A stretch of 64,000 nucleotides of DNA from Cognatishimia sp. F0-27. GTDB lineage: Bacteria > Pseudomonadota > Alphaproteobacteria > Rhodobacterales > Rhodobacteraceae. Location: positions 30,382 to 94,381 of the forward strand of contig NZ_JAFMPQ010000021.1 of assembly GCF_020667845.1 (NCBI RefSeq), given 5' to 3'. A program made the position numbers and the translations under genes. Below, in pieces: positions 53,144 through 63,523 of the stretch. The notes beneath the pieces are model-generated. The model was given only the letters and a program-made list of their open reading frames with translations. It was not told the origin of the DNA and ran no database searches. The stretch's first letter is position 1. Each line of letters opens with the position of its first letter.

Positions 53144-53523
53144 GTTTCCTGCCCGAACCCGATCCGCTCTTGCTGGCGTTCTTCTTTTTCAAGAAGTTCG
53201 TGTATCTCGAACTGCTGGCGGTCCTGGCGCTGCTGCGCGTCGCAGCCGGCTACGGCTTGTCGCGCTGGATGGCGGGAGCCGCGCTGCTCATCGCGCTGCC
53301 GGCCATTGCCGTGACCTTTGCCCCGATGGCCGGCCTCACCGGACCCACCTATGCGAGCGGGGCGCGGATGATGGCCGCCGGGAGCGGGCTGCCCATTCTC
53401 GTGCTGCCCTCGGTGCTGATGTGTCTCAGCGCGCTTCTTCCGCTGCCGCGCTGGCGCTGGATCGACCTGGTTCATACCGTGCTTTTTGTCGCTCTGCTGG
53501 CGTTGACCTGGTGGTTTTCCTGA
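53140..53523 (+). CDS. small integral membrane protein
   Basis: This 127-residue protein has four hydrophobic segments (such as FVYLELLAVLALLRVAAGYG and AGAALLIALPAIAVTFAPM). The N-terminus MSFLPEPDPLLLAFFFFKKF is followed by the first helix. It overlaps mlaF by 4 bp, which suggests a role with the transporter or in lipid handling; the family is not recognised. Confidence 0.8.
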   Translation: MSFLPEPDPLLLAFFFFKKFVYLELLAVLALLRVAAGYGLSRWMAGAALLIALPAIAVTFAPMAGLTGPTYASGARMMAAGSGLPILVLPSVLMCLSALLPLPRWRWIDLVHTVLFVALLALTWWFS

Positions 53524-53656
53524 CGCCGGGCACAGGATCGGGGCATTTGCGCACTATCCTTGCCAAGTGTGCCTAAAAATTGATTTTTTCTTTTCAGAAA
53601 TTCGACATCTTGTCCTAACCTGATGGCCGCTCAAATAATCAGGATCGAGAGTGTCC

Positions 53657-54535
53657 ATGGGAATCCCGATACGGTCGCTGTTCAGCTTGCTGGCGCGGAC
53701 GATGCAACTGATCGCCTTGGCGGCACTCATCGTGCTGGCCTGCGGTCTGATGGCCTACACCATCGCCTGCCTGCTGGGCTACGCGACCTGGGTAGACATG
53801 CCACTGCGGTTTGGCGAGACCGTCTATCCCGATGCCGGCATCTGGGTTCAAAGCGGCTTGACGGCGCTGATCGTGGGCCTGTGTTTCTATTTGCCAGCCA
53901 ATGCGCGCATCATGGCGCTCGAAAACTCGCATCGCCGGTTCCATATCGGGATGCAGGACGTGGCGCGCGCCTACGCGGTGGCGCATCAGTCGGATCGCCA
54001 GGGCGCGTTTCAATTGCGCGGCGAATTCGACTCCATCCGTGAAAGGCTGGCCTTTTTGCGCAATCATCCGGATCTGGCGGATCTGGAACCCTCCGTGCTC
54101 GAAATCGCCGCCCAGATGAGCCATGTCAGCCAGGAACTGGCACAGACTTATTCCGATCGTAACATGCAGCGGGCGCGGGATTTTCTGATTGCCCGGCAAG
54201 AGGAAATCGCCGATTTCAACACGCGGATCGAAACCGCCAAATCCATGGCGGTCGAAATCAAGCGGTGGGCGCGCGATGTCGAGATGGACGAGGCCGTGGC
54301 ACAGGCGCAGCTCGACCGGTTGCGCGACGATCTCGCAGAGATCATGCCGGAACTCCTGCCGCGTATCGAGGCGGCAGAGCGCGACACGGCGCGGGACACG
54401 CGGGGCGACATGACACGCGACAAGGCGGCGTCACATGAAGGCGCCCAATCCGCCTCCCCGGATGCCCAGGACGCCCCGCAATCCGACAGCGCGGGCCGCA
54501 ACATCACCCGGCTGCCGCCCCGCGCGGCGGAATAG
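53657..54535 (+). CDS. membrane protein with coiled coil, often annotated DNA repair protein
   Basis: This 292-residue protein has two N-terminal membrane helices (LIALAALIVLACGLMAYTIA and WVQSGLTALIVGLCFYLPA) and a long helical cytoplasmic part (RRFHIGMQDVARAYAVAHQS, FNTRIETAKSMAVEIKRWA). The tail is disordered. I recall Rhodobacteraceae homologues being named DNA repair protein, perhaps because the gene lies before radA; nothing in the sequence shows DNA repair. ATG 53657 with GAGAG upstream is preferred to GTG 53651. Confidence 0.78.
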   Translation: MGIPIRSLFSLLARTMQLIALAALIVLACGLMAYTIACLLGYATWVDMPLRFGETVYPDAGIWVQSGLTALIVGLCFYLPANARIMALENSHRRFHIGMQDVARAYAVAHQSDRQGAFQLRGEFDSIRERLAFLRNHPDLADLEPSVLEIAAQMSHVSQELAQTYSDRNMQRARDFLIARQEEIADFNTRIETAKSMAVEIKRWARDVEMDEAVAQAQLDRLRDDLAEIMPELLPRIEAAERDTARDTRGDMTRDKAASHEGAQSASPDAQDAPQSDSAGRNITRLPPRAAE

Positions 54536-54704
54536 TCCCGGCGCGCCGCAGATCGTGGCTGAGCGCGTTCCGACGCCGCCACCGTCTCCGGGCGCGGTGC
54601 CACAATTGCGCCCGCCCCGGCGCGCCTCAACGGTTGGGCATCCGCCCCATTGGCCTTCCCGCAGCGCTCCGGCATAAGGCATCTCCAACCAGTGCGGAGT
54701 CTTC

Positions 54705-56069
<1,365 letters not shown>

Positions 56070-56118
56070 TACTGAGCAGGCCCGATCCAATCGCGACAGG
56101 CAGGAAGGCAAAACACCC

Positions 56119-56694
56119 ATGGAAGGCTTTACCATCATCGACGGTGCGGTCGCCGTGATCATCGTGCTTTCTGCGCTTCTGGCCTATTCACGCGGCTTGG
56201 TGCGCGAAACCATGGCGATTGCCGGCTGGGTCATTGCGGCCGTCGTGGCATTCATGTTTGCCGCGCAGGTCCAGCCGCTGGTCAAGGAACTGCCTGTTGT
56301 CGGGGAGTTTCTGGCCGATAGTTGCGAGCTGTCGGTGATCGCGGCCTTCGCGGCCGTGTTTACGCTTGCGCTCGTCATCACATCGCTGTTCACGCCGCTT
56401 TTTTCGTCGATCATCCAGCGCTCCGCACTGGGCGGGCTCGATCAGGCGCTTGGCTTCTTCTTTGGTGTCGCGCGCGGCATCCTTCTCGTTGCGGTGGCGT
56501 TCTTTGTCTATGAAACCGTGATCAGCGCGCAGGACATCCCGATGATCAACGATTCGCGGTCCGCGGAAGTGTTCTCGCGGTTCACCGGGCGCATCGAGGA
56601 CCAGAACCCCGAACAGGCGCTTGGCTGGATCACCGCACAATACGAACAGCTCGTCGGGATCTGTGATGCGCCCTCCGCCGGAAGCGACGCCTGA
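56119..56694 (+). CDS. cvpA: CvpA family protein
   Basis: This 191-residue membrane protein has four predicted helices and the CvpA core RGLVRETMAIAGWVIAAVVA and GGLDQALGFFFGVARGILLV. CvpA is needed for colicin V production in E. coli and more widely for envelope homeostasis. It lies upstream of purF, the classical arrangement, but 445 bp apart here. It follows radA by 49 bp. Confidence 0.93.
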   Translation: MEGFTIIDGAVAVIIVLSALLAYSRGLVRETMAIAGWVIAAVVAFMFAAQVQPLVKELPVVGEFLADSCELSVIAAFAAVFTLALVITSLFTPLFSSIIQRSALGGLDQALGFFFGVARGILLVAVAFFVYETVISAQDIPMINDSRSAEVFSRFTGRIEDQNPEQALGWITAQYEQLVGICDAPSAGSDA

Positions 56695-57139
56695 TCCAAG
56701 CCGCCCCTGTTATCGGTCTCCGCGTCGGTATCGGTCATGAAATCTGCATCGGGCGGTCTGATGGCCCCGGGCACAATGCATCGCATGTGCCGACGTTGGC
56801 ATCAAAAAGCCCCTCTGCCAGAGCCGTTTAGCGGCACGGATCGCCGGGCGCGCAGCGCTGCGGGCCACGTGGTCTGAAAAGCCTGACATCTCCACGGCCC
56901 TTTCCCGCTCCCGCTCGATCATGCCGCGCGTCACACCCGCGCGCCGCCGTGCCTTCTGCGCGATGCGGCACCCCGCCATCTCCGTCATGCACCGCAATCA
57001 GACAAACCTCCGTCGCCTGCCTCACAAATTTGCGGCATTTCCTGCGATCCCCGGTCTGACGTGACCATTCGCGGCGTGACACTGCGCATCGTAACCCCTA
57101 TAGGATGCCCATGATGGCCCTGCTCTCGAAAGACTGCCC
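56695..57139. other. 445-bp region between cvpA and purF
   Basis: No recognised gene. A minus-strand frame at 56710-56997 would encode an Arg/Ala-rich protein (such as GMIERERERAVEMSG) without known family. The cvpA-purF spacing is usually short, so this may be an insertion or hold the purF promoter. Confidence 0.45.
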
Positions 57140-58651
57140 ATGACCGACCGTCTCATGCCCCCTTCGCATCCCTTTGATTTCGACGCGATCGACCCCGACG
57201 GGGACGGCGATACGTTGCACGAAGAATGCGGGATCTTTGGCGTGATCGGCGCGGCGGATGCCGCCAATTTCGTAGCGCTCGGTCTGCACGCGCTGCAACA
57301 TCGCGGTCAGGAAGCCGGGGGCATCGTCGCCCATCATCCCGAGACCGGGTTCAATTCCGCGCGGCGCTTCGGCTATGTGCGTGACAACTTCACCAAGCAA
57401 TCGCTGATGGAGACCCTGCCCGGCCCGCTCGCCATCGGGCATGTGCGCTACTCGACCGCCGGATCGAAAGGCCAGACCGCGATCCGCGACGTGCAGCCCT
57501 TCTTTGGCGAGTTTTCCATGGGTGGGGCCGCTATTGCGCATAACGGCAACATCACCAATGCCGACTCTCTGCGCCGCGAGTTGATCGAGCGCGGCTCGAT
57601 TTTCCAGAGCTCGTCTGACAGCGAGTGCATCATTCACCTCATGGCCCGCTCGCTGCAACGCGACATCCCGGCCCGCATGGAAGACGCGCTGCGCCGCGTC
57701 GAGGGCGCGTTTTCCGTCGTCGCGATGACCCGCACCAAGCTGATCGGCGTGCGCGACCCGCTGGGCGTGCGGCCACTGGTGCTGGGAAAGCTGGGCGGCG
57801 AGGATCACGGCGGCTGGGTGCTGAGTTCGGAGACCTGCGCGCTGGACATCATCGGCGCGGAATATGTGCGCGAGATCGAACCCGGCGAAATGGTCGTGAT
57901 CACCGCGGAGCATGGGGTCCAGAGCCATCACCCATTCCGCCCCGCGCGGCCCCGCTTCTGCATCTTCGAACACGTATATTTCTCGCGTCCCGACAGCATT
58001 ATCGGTGGCCGCTCGGTCTATGAAACCCGGCGCCAGATCGGGGTCGAACTCGCCAAGGAGGCGCCGGTCGAGGCCGATCTTGTCTGCCCGGTGCCCGACA
58101 GCGGCACGCCCGCGGCGATCGGCTTCAGCCAGGAATCGGGCATCCCTTACGCGATGGGCATCGTGCGCAACCAATACATGGGCCGCACCTTCATCGAGCC
58201 GACCGAGCAGATCCGCAACATGGGTGTGCGGCTCAAGCTGAACGTCAACCGCGCCCTGATCGAGGGCAAGCGGGTCATTCTGGTGGACGACTCGGTGGTG
58301 CGCGGCACCACGTCGCGCAAGATCAAGGAAATGATCCTCGATGCCGGCGCCGCCGAAGTGCATTTCCGCATTGCGTCTCCCCCGACCGCCTGGCCCTGTT
58401 TTTACGGGGTGGACACGCCCAACCGCGAAAAGCTGCTGGCCGCGACCATGTCCGAGGACGAAATGCGCGATCACCTCGGCGTCGACTCGCTGCGTTTCAT
58501 CTCTCTCGACGGGCTCTACCGGGCTGTCGGCGAAGCCAAGGGCCGCAACGCGACACAGCCGCAATATTGCGACGCCTGTTTCTCCGGTGAATACCCCGTC
58601 GTGCCCGCCGACATGATCGAAAAGGGTTTTCAGATGAAGGCCGCCGAGTAG
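57140..58651 (+). CDS. purF: amidophosphoribosyltransferase
   Basis: This 503-residue enzyme starts purine synthesis by adding ammonia from glutamine to PRPP. It belongs to the Bacillus subtilis-type: a 29-residue propeptide precedes the catalytic Cys30 (HEECGIFGVIG), and four cysteines suited to a 4Fe-4S cluster are visible (PRFCIFEHVY, TAWPCFYGVD, QYCDACFSGE). The PRPP motif is VILVDDSVVRGTTSRKI. The next gene starts right after the stop. Confidence 0.96.
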   Translation: MTDRLMPPSHPFDFDAIDPDGDGDTLHEECGIFGVIGAADAANFVALGLHALQHRGQEAGGIVAHHPETGFNSARRFGYVRDNFTKQSLMETLPGPLAIGHVRYSTAGSKGQTAIRDVQPFFGEFSMGGAAIAHNGNITNADSLRRELIERGSIFQSSSDSECIIHLMARSLQRDIPARMEDALRRVEGAFSVVAMTRTKLIGVRDPLGVRPLVLGKLGGEDHGGWVLSSETCALDIIGAEYVREIEPGEMVVITAEHGVQSHHPFRPARPRFCIFEHVYFSRPDSIIGGRSVYETRRQIGVELAKEAPVEADLVCPVPDSGTPAAIGFSQESGIPYAMGIVRNQYMGRTFIEPTEQIRNMGVRLKLNVNRALIEGKRVILVDDSVVRGTTSRKIKEMILDAGAAEVHFRIASPPTAWPCFYGVDTPNREKLLAATMSEDEMRDHLGVDSLRFISLDGLYRAVGEAKGRNATQPQYCDACFSGEYPVVPADMIEKGFQMKAAE

Positions 58652-59308
58652 ATGCCCTGCGGTGGGCCGGGCGGCAACGGCCTGCGCCTCTTTGCCCGTG
58701 GCATGGCTCTGCTGCTCCTGTTCTGCGCGGGTCCGCTTTTCGCACAATCAGCCGACCGATTTGGCCAAAACTCGATCGTCCCGCTGTTCGACAACGAGGC
58801 CGAGTTTCGCCTGCCCCCCTGGGTGCGCTCCGCCGAAACGCTGGACCGCGACAGCAAGATTGCCCGCGGCGAGGGCGAAACCGCCAATGGCACCACGCGG
58901 GTTCTGCTGGAATTCATCCCCGCAGACCAGCGGTTCGAGACATGGACCCAGCTGTTTGCCATTTCAGCCGAGACCCCGCTCGAGGGCCCGGTGCGCGGCT
59001 ATCGCGACGGCCAGATCTCGGTGTTCCGCGCCGCATGTCGCGGAGCCTTTTCCCAGATCGTCACGGACGACGAGGACCAACAGACCCTCGTTCTTGGCTG
59101 TCCGGCCTATCGCGACACGCCGGAGCGCGGCGAGATTTCCGTGATGACGCTGATCAAACGTGGCGACACATTGGTGAAGGTCTATTACCTTCGGCGCGGT
59201 CCGGCCTTTTCTGCCGATCGCTTTGCGACCGAAGGGCCGCTGTCGCTCCTGCAGATCCGCGACCTGATCGCCCGCGTCGAGGCCACGACGATCATGCCTG
59301 CGCGCTGA
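58652..59308 (+). CDS. secreted protein of unknown function
   Basis: This 218-residue protein has a signal peptide (FARGMALLLLFCAGPLFAQS), so it is periplasmic. The mature part is beta-rich (TTRVLLEFIPADQRFETWTQ, VLGCPAYRDTPERGEISVMT) with two cysteines that may pair. Start ATG 58652 directly follows the purF stop; ATG 58703 would shorten the signal. The family is not recognised. Confidence 0.8.
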   Translation: MPCGGPGGNGLRLFARGMALLLLFCAGPLFAQSADRFGQNSIVPLFDNEAEFRLPPWVRSAETLDRDSKIARGEGETANGTTRVLLEFIPADQRFETWTQLFAISAETPLEGPVRGYRDGQISVFRAACRGAFSQIVTDDEDQQTLVLGCPAYRDTPERGEISVMTLIKRGDTLVKVYYLRRGPAFSADRFATEGPLSLLQIRDLIARVEATTIMPAR

Positions 59309-59389
59309 TCCTCGCCACCCGGCGCGGCGACAGTCACATCGGCCCGCGGTGGAATTGACATTTCCGCCGCGGCGCGCCAATGGAGCGCC

Positions 59390-60046
59390 ATGAACACTCC
59401 CATCGCCCTGATCACCGGCGCTTCTCGCGGCCTTGGCTTTGCCCTCGCCGAAGCGCTCGCCCCGGAATACCACGTTGTCGCCGTGGCCCGCACCGTTGGC
59501 GCGCTCGAAGAGCTGGATGACGCCATAAAGGCCAAGGGGGGAGAGGCCACGCTGGCTCCGATGGACGTCAGCGACGCCAAGGCCATGGCGCATCTGTGCC
59601 GCTCCGTGCATGACCGTTGGGGCGGGATCGACCTCTGGGCGCACACGGCCATCCACAGCGCGCAGCTCACCCCTGCCGCTCATATCGATGCCAAGGACTG
59701 GAAGAACTCCGTCCAGACCAATATCGCGGCCATGGGACACCTGATCCCTTATATCGCGCCGTTGTTGGGATCCGAGGGCACCGCACTGTTCTTTGACGAC
59801 CCCAAGGGGGGCGAGAAATTCTACGGCCAGTATGGCCCGACCAAGACAGCCCAGATCGCGCTGGCCCGCACATGGGCCGCCGAGACGGAAAAGACCGGGC
59901 CGCGCGTGCGCATCCTCGCGCCGCGCCCCATGGCAACAGGGCTGCGCAACCGCTTTCATCCCGGCGAAAACCGCGATGCGCTGGCCCACCCGCGCGACGA
60001 AGCCCAAAGGCTTCTGGCCTTGCTCGATCCCGCGCGCGAAGCCTGA
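59390..60046 (+). CDS. short-chain dehydrogenase/reductase
   Basis: This 218-residue SDR has GASRGLGFALAEAL as the dinucleotide-binding motif and YGQYGPTKTAQIALAR, in which Y-x-x-x-K (YGPTK) is intact. The substrate is unknown. It is somewhat short. It lies upstream of surE with 186 bp between; no functional link is apparent. Confidence 0.88.
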   Translation: MNTPIALITGASRGLGFALAEALAPEYHVVAVARTVGALEELDDAIKAKGGEATLAPMDVSDAKAMAHLCRSVHDRWGGIDLWAHTAIHSAQLTPAAHIDAKDWKNSVQTNIAAMGHLIPYIAPLLGSEGTALFFDDPKGGEKFYGQYGPTKTAQIALARTWAAETEKTGPRVRILAPRPMATGLRNRFHPGENRDALAHPRDEAQRLLALLDPAREA

Positions 60047-60232
60047 ACCGGGATTGCACGGCGGTGAGCCCGCCCGCGACCGGGGCGACGCTCGCGCTTG
60101 GCCGGGCGGGTGTCCGGGCAAAAAGCGCTCAGGCAACCATCCCTCCCCGTCGCAGGGTGGCCAAGGCGCCGCCTGCGCTTGCCCCCGGAGGCCCGCTCCC
60201 CTATTGAGAACCAAACCGGAGCGGCGGAGCCC

Positions 60233-61018
60233 ATGCGAATTCTGATCACCAATGATGACGGCATCAACGCGCCAGGACTGGCGGTTCTCGACGCCATTGC
60301 ACACGAGATCGCCGGCCCGGATGGCGAGGTCTGGACGGTCGCGCCAGCGTTTGAACAATCCGGCGTTGCGCATTGCATCTCCTATACCCACCCCACCATG
60401 ATCGCCCAGATGGGGCCGCGCCGTTTTGCCGCCGAAGGCAGCCCGGCGGATTGCGTTCTTGCGGGTGTCCACGACGTGATGGCCGATACGCTGCCCGATC
60501 TCGTTCTGTCCGGGGTAAACCGCGGCAACAACTCTGCGGAAAACACGGTGTATTCCGGCACGTTGGGCGGCGCGATGGAAGCCGCGCTTCAAGGCATCCC
60601 CGCCATTGCGCTGTCGCAGTATTACGGGCCGGACAACGCAACCGCCGAGGACCCGTTCGAGGCCGCGCTGGTGCATGGGGCCGATACGGTCCGGCGCATC
60701 CTGTCTGCCCCGACGCTGGACGAAACCCCGTACAAGCTCTTTTACAACGTGAACTTTCCGCCGGTGCCCGCGGCGGCGGTCAAGGGCGTGCGCGCATGCC
60801 CGCAAGGACGGCGGGAGGGCACGCGCTTCTCTGTCGAGCCGCACAATGCCCCATCCGGGCGGCGGTTCCTCTGGGTCCGCGGCGGGGATCAGCGCGCCCC
60901 GACCCAGGCCGGAACGGATGCCGCTCTCAACCTCGAAGGCTATATCTCGGTCACCCCCATGCGCGCCGACCTGACAGCCCATGACGCGCTTGACGCTCTG
61001 GGGCGCGCGTTTGCATGA
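60233..61018 (+). CDS. surE: 5'/3'-nucleotidase SurE
   Basis: This 261-residue phosphatase has [19 protein letters not shown] with the metal-binding Asp pair, then [19 protein letters not shown] and [20 protein letters not shown]. It removes phosphate from nucleoside monophosphates and supports stress survival. ATG 60233 is the family start with GGAGCGGCGGAGCCC upstream. It starts the conserved surE-pcm-nlpD set. Confidence 0.96.
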   Translation: MRILITNDDGINAPGLAVLDAIAHEIAGPDGEVWTVAPAFEQSGVAHCISYTHPTMIAQMGPRRFAAEGSPADCVLAGVHDVMADTLPDLVLSGVNRGNNSAENTVYSGTLGGAMEAALQGIPAIALSQYYGPDNATAEDPFEAALVHGADTVRRILSAPTLDETPYKLFYNVNFPPVPAAAVKGVRACPQGRREGTRFSVEPHNAPSGRRFLWVRGGDQRAPTQAGTDAALNLEGYISVTPMRADLTAHDALDALGRAFA

Positions 61019-61028
61019 GGCCCCAGCC

Positions 61029-61670
61029 ATGAGCTTTGACGCAACTGCCAAGATGCAGTTCCTCTTTGCTCTGCGCTCCAAGGGCGTGACGGACAAGAGC
61101 GTGCTGAACGCGATGGAAAAGATCGACCGGGGCGCGTTTATCCAAGGTCTGTTTGCCGATCGCGCCTACGAAGACATGCCCTTGCCCATCGCCTGTGGCC
61201 AGACCATCTCGCAGCCCTCCGTTGTCGCGCTGATGACGCAGGCGTTGCGGATCTCGCCGCGCGACAAGGTGCTCGAAGTGGGCACCGGCTCAGGTTACCA
61301 GGCGGCGATCCTGAGCCAGCTGGCGCGGCGCGTCTATACCGTGGACCGCCACGCACGGCTTGTGCGCGAGGCCAAGGCGGTCTTCGAGGCGCTCGGACTG
61401 GTGAACATCACCGCCTTTACCGCCGATGGGTCGCATGGCTGGACCGAACAGGCGCCCTTTGACCGCATCATTGTGACCGCCGCGGCCGAAGATCCGCCGG
61501 GCCCGCTCTTGGCGCAATTGAAGATTGGCGGTATCATGGTGGTGCCGGTGGGCCAGTCGGATACGGTTCAGAGCCTGATCCGGGTGACCCGGCACGAGAC
61601 TGGTTTTGAGTATGACGAGTTGCGGCCCGTGCGGTTTGTGCCGCTTCTCGAGGGGCTCGGGCGGGACTAA
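61029..61670 (+). CDS. pcm: protein-L-isoaspartate O-methyltransferase
   Basis: This 213-residue enzyme repairs isoaspartyl residues using S-adenosylmethionine. The SAM-binding motif is [19 protein letters not shown], and [19 protein letters not shown] is the family substrate loop. ATG 61029 lies 10 bp after surE, so the two are co-transcribed. Confidence 0.96.
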   Translation: MSFDATAKMQFLFALRSKGVTDKSVLNAMEKIDRGAFIQGLFADRAYEDMPLPIACGQTISQPSVVALMTQALRISPRDKVLEVGTGSGYQAAILSQLARRVYTVDRHARLVREAKAVFEALGLVNITAFTADGSHGWTEQAPFDRIIVTAAAEDPPGPLLAQLKIGGIMVVPVGQSDTVQSLIRVTRHETGFEYDELRPVRFVPLLEGLGRD

Positions 61671-61781
61671 GCCCGCCGGACGCCCTGCAACGGACAGGAC
61701 GCGGCCCGCACGTGGGTCGCATTTCGGCGGATCTCCGCCACGAGGCATGACGCCCCGGAACAAGGGGCGCATAGCGAGGAC

Positions 61782-62987
61782 ATGAGCATGGCGCGTGACG
61801 CAGTCAGACGACCCACGGCCCGGATGGCTTTCGGGATTACCTTCATCGCAGCCTTGGCCGCTTGCGAGGGGCCTGCGGATTTCGACCTGCGCGGCCGGAT
61901 GGGCGGCAGCGTGGACACGTCCGCCGCCGCTACCGCGGCAATAGCCCCCCGTCCCCGGCCGGACGATCGGGGTGTGATCTCCTATCCGAATTACCAGGTC
62001 GCGATCGCACGGCGCGGCGACCGTCTGGCCGACGTGGCCGAGCGTGTCGGGCTCCCGGCCGCCGAGCTGGCCCGGTTCAACGGCATTCGCGTCGACGACG
62101 CGTTGCGGCGCGGCGAGGTCATCGCCCTGCCCCGCCGGGTCGCCGAACCCGGACCGGCCACAGGCGCGGCGACCGCAGGGCCGATCCGCCCCGCCGCCGA
62201 TGTGGATGTCAGCACGCTCGCCGAGGCGGCGATCAACCGGGCCGATCCCACGCCGGCCGCGGCCGCCGCGCCGGTCCAGACCGGTGTGGAGCCGGTGCGT
62301 CACAAGGTCGAACGCGGCGAAACCGCTTTCACCATCGCGCGCCGCTTCGGGGTTTCTCCCCGCGCACTGGCGGACTGGAACGCGCTCGACAGCAATTATG
62401 CCCTGCGCGAAGGTCAGTTCCTGCTGATCCCGACCACCCGCGAGGAGCGCGGCACGCGCCAGCGCGAGGCGCAGGTGATCGAACCGGGCGAAGGCACGCC
62501 AACCCCGGTGCCGCCCTCCGCCGCCAAACCGTTGCCGCCGGTGGTCGAGACCCCCGAACCCGCGCAGGCCGCGGCCGCGCCGGAAACGCCACCGGAACCG
62601 GTGGCCGATATTGGCCAGTCGGAGGCCCGGCCCTCGGGGGCCGAGATGGTGATGCCGGTGCAGGGTTCGATCATCCGCGAATTCGCCCGCGGCCGCAGCG
62701 ACGGTATCGCGATCGGCGCCACCGCTGGGCAACCGGTCAAGGCCGCCGCCTCCGGGTCCGTGGCGCATGTGGGCAAGAATGACGAAGGGGTGCAGTTCCT
62801 TCTGATCCGTCACCCGGATGACCTGATCACGGTCTACATGTTCGTGGACGAAGTTTCTGTCACAAAGGGGGACGCGGTGAGCCGTGGTCAGACCATTGCC
62901 CGCGTGAGTGCTGGCGATCCGTCCTTTGTGCAATTCGAAGTTCGGGACGGCTTTGATAGCGTCGATCCGATGCAGTATCTGCGCTGA
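61782..62987 (+). CDS. nlpD: NlpD-like lipoprotein: LysM repeats plus degenerate M23 domain
   Basis: This 401-residue protein has a lipobox LAAC (Cys28), a first LysM (about 71-117), a second clearer LysM (about 174-217, HKVERGETAFTIARRFGVSP), a Pro/Ala linker and a C-terminal M23 domain (about 290-401). The M23 zinc ligands are missing: RSDGIAIGATAGQPV lacks the His of GxHxGxD and FVQFEVRDGFDSV has Gln for the second His. That matches E. coli NlpD, an activator of cell-wall amidases. It follows surE-pcm as in enteric bacteria. Confidence 0.92.
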   Translation: MSMARDAVRRPTARMAFGITFIAALAACEGPADFDLRGRMGGSVDTSAAATAAIAPRPRPDDRGVISYPNYQVAIARRGDRLADVAERVGLPAAELARFNGIRVDDALRRGEVIALPRRVAEPGPATGAATAGPIRPAADVDVSTLAEAAINRADPTPAAAAAPVQTGVEPVRHKVERGETAFTIARRFGVSPRALADWNALDSNYALREGQFLLIPTTREERGTRQREAQVIEPGEGTPTPVPPSAAKPLPPVVETPEPAQAAAAPETPPEPVADIGQSEARPSGAEMVMPVQGSIIREFARGRSDGIAIGATAGQPVKAAASGSVAHVGKNDEGVQFLLIRHPDDLITVYMFVDEVSVTKGDAVSRGQTIARVSAGDPSFVQFEVRDGFDSVDPMQYLR

Positions 62988-63523
62988 CGCCGCTTTGGCC
63001 AGTCCGCGCAGATCCAAGTGCCCCGCGCTTGTGTGATCCGATCAGCGCGGTCGAGGGTTGCAAGCGGCGCGGCCTCTCGCTGAGCCATTGCCAAGCCGGT
63101 TGTCATCAATCGGCCTGATGCCAGGCCGTCCGCAATGAAGCAGACCGATGGCCGGCCGTCTGCCACCGATCCACCTGTCAAAAAGCGGCACATCAAAGCG
63201 CCGCCGCTTGCCACACGGCCAGCCACCCTACGGTCCGTCACCCAGCCATCCGGCGCTACCCTCCGGGGGATGTGCCTGTGCCGGCATCCCTGTTGCCGGT
63301 TTTCAAGCATGCCTGTCTTGTGGCGCCGCGCGGGACATCCCGGCCAGGGCGCAGCGAACGGCCGGAATACTCCCGGCGCACGGAGCGCAGCTACGCAATC
63401 GGCACCGGCCTCCTCGCGCGCGTTACCGCGTGATCTCGACCTGAATACGTGCCTTGCGCCCGGCGGAAAGGGCGCCCCAATCATGTCGACAGACCGCATC
63501 CCCTTGATGCGCGCGCCGCTCCG
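62988..63523. other. intergenic region after nlpD, with a possible gene remnant
   Basis: No convincing gene. Frames on both strands are patchy, and the sequence has many CGGCC/GGCCG runs. On the minus strand, 63423 to about 63520 encodes a protein-like tail (HDWGALSAGRKARIQVEITR) ended by a stop at 63423, which may be the C-terminus of a gene whose rest was replaced by the tandem repeat to the right. Confidence 0.45.

Noticed and set aside
56710..56997. A 95-codon minus-strand frame between cvpA and purF.
   Set aside because: No ribosome site and no recognisable family; kept only as a note in the intergenic entry.
57098..58747. A 549-codon minus-strand frame opposite purF.
   Set aside because: Antisense shadow of purF, low-complexity Gly/Ala/His composition.
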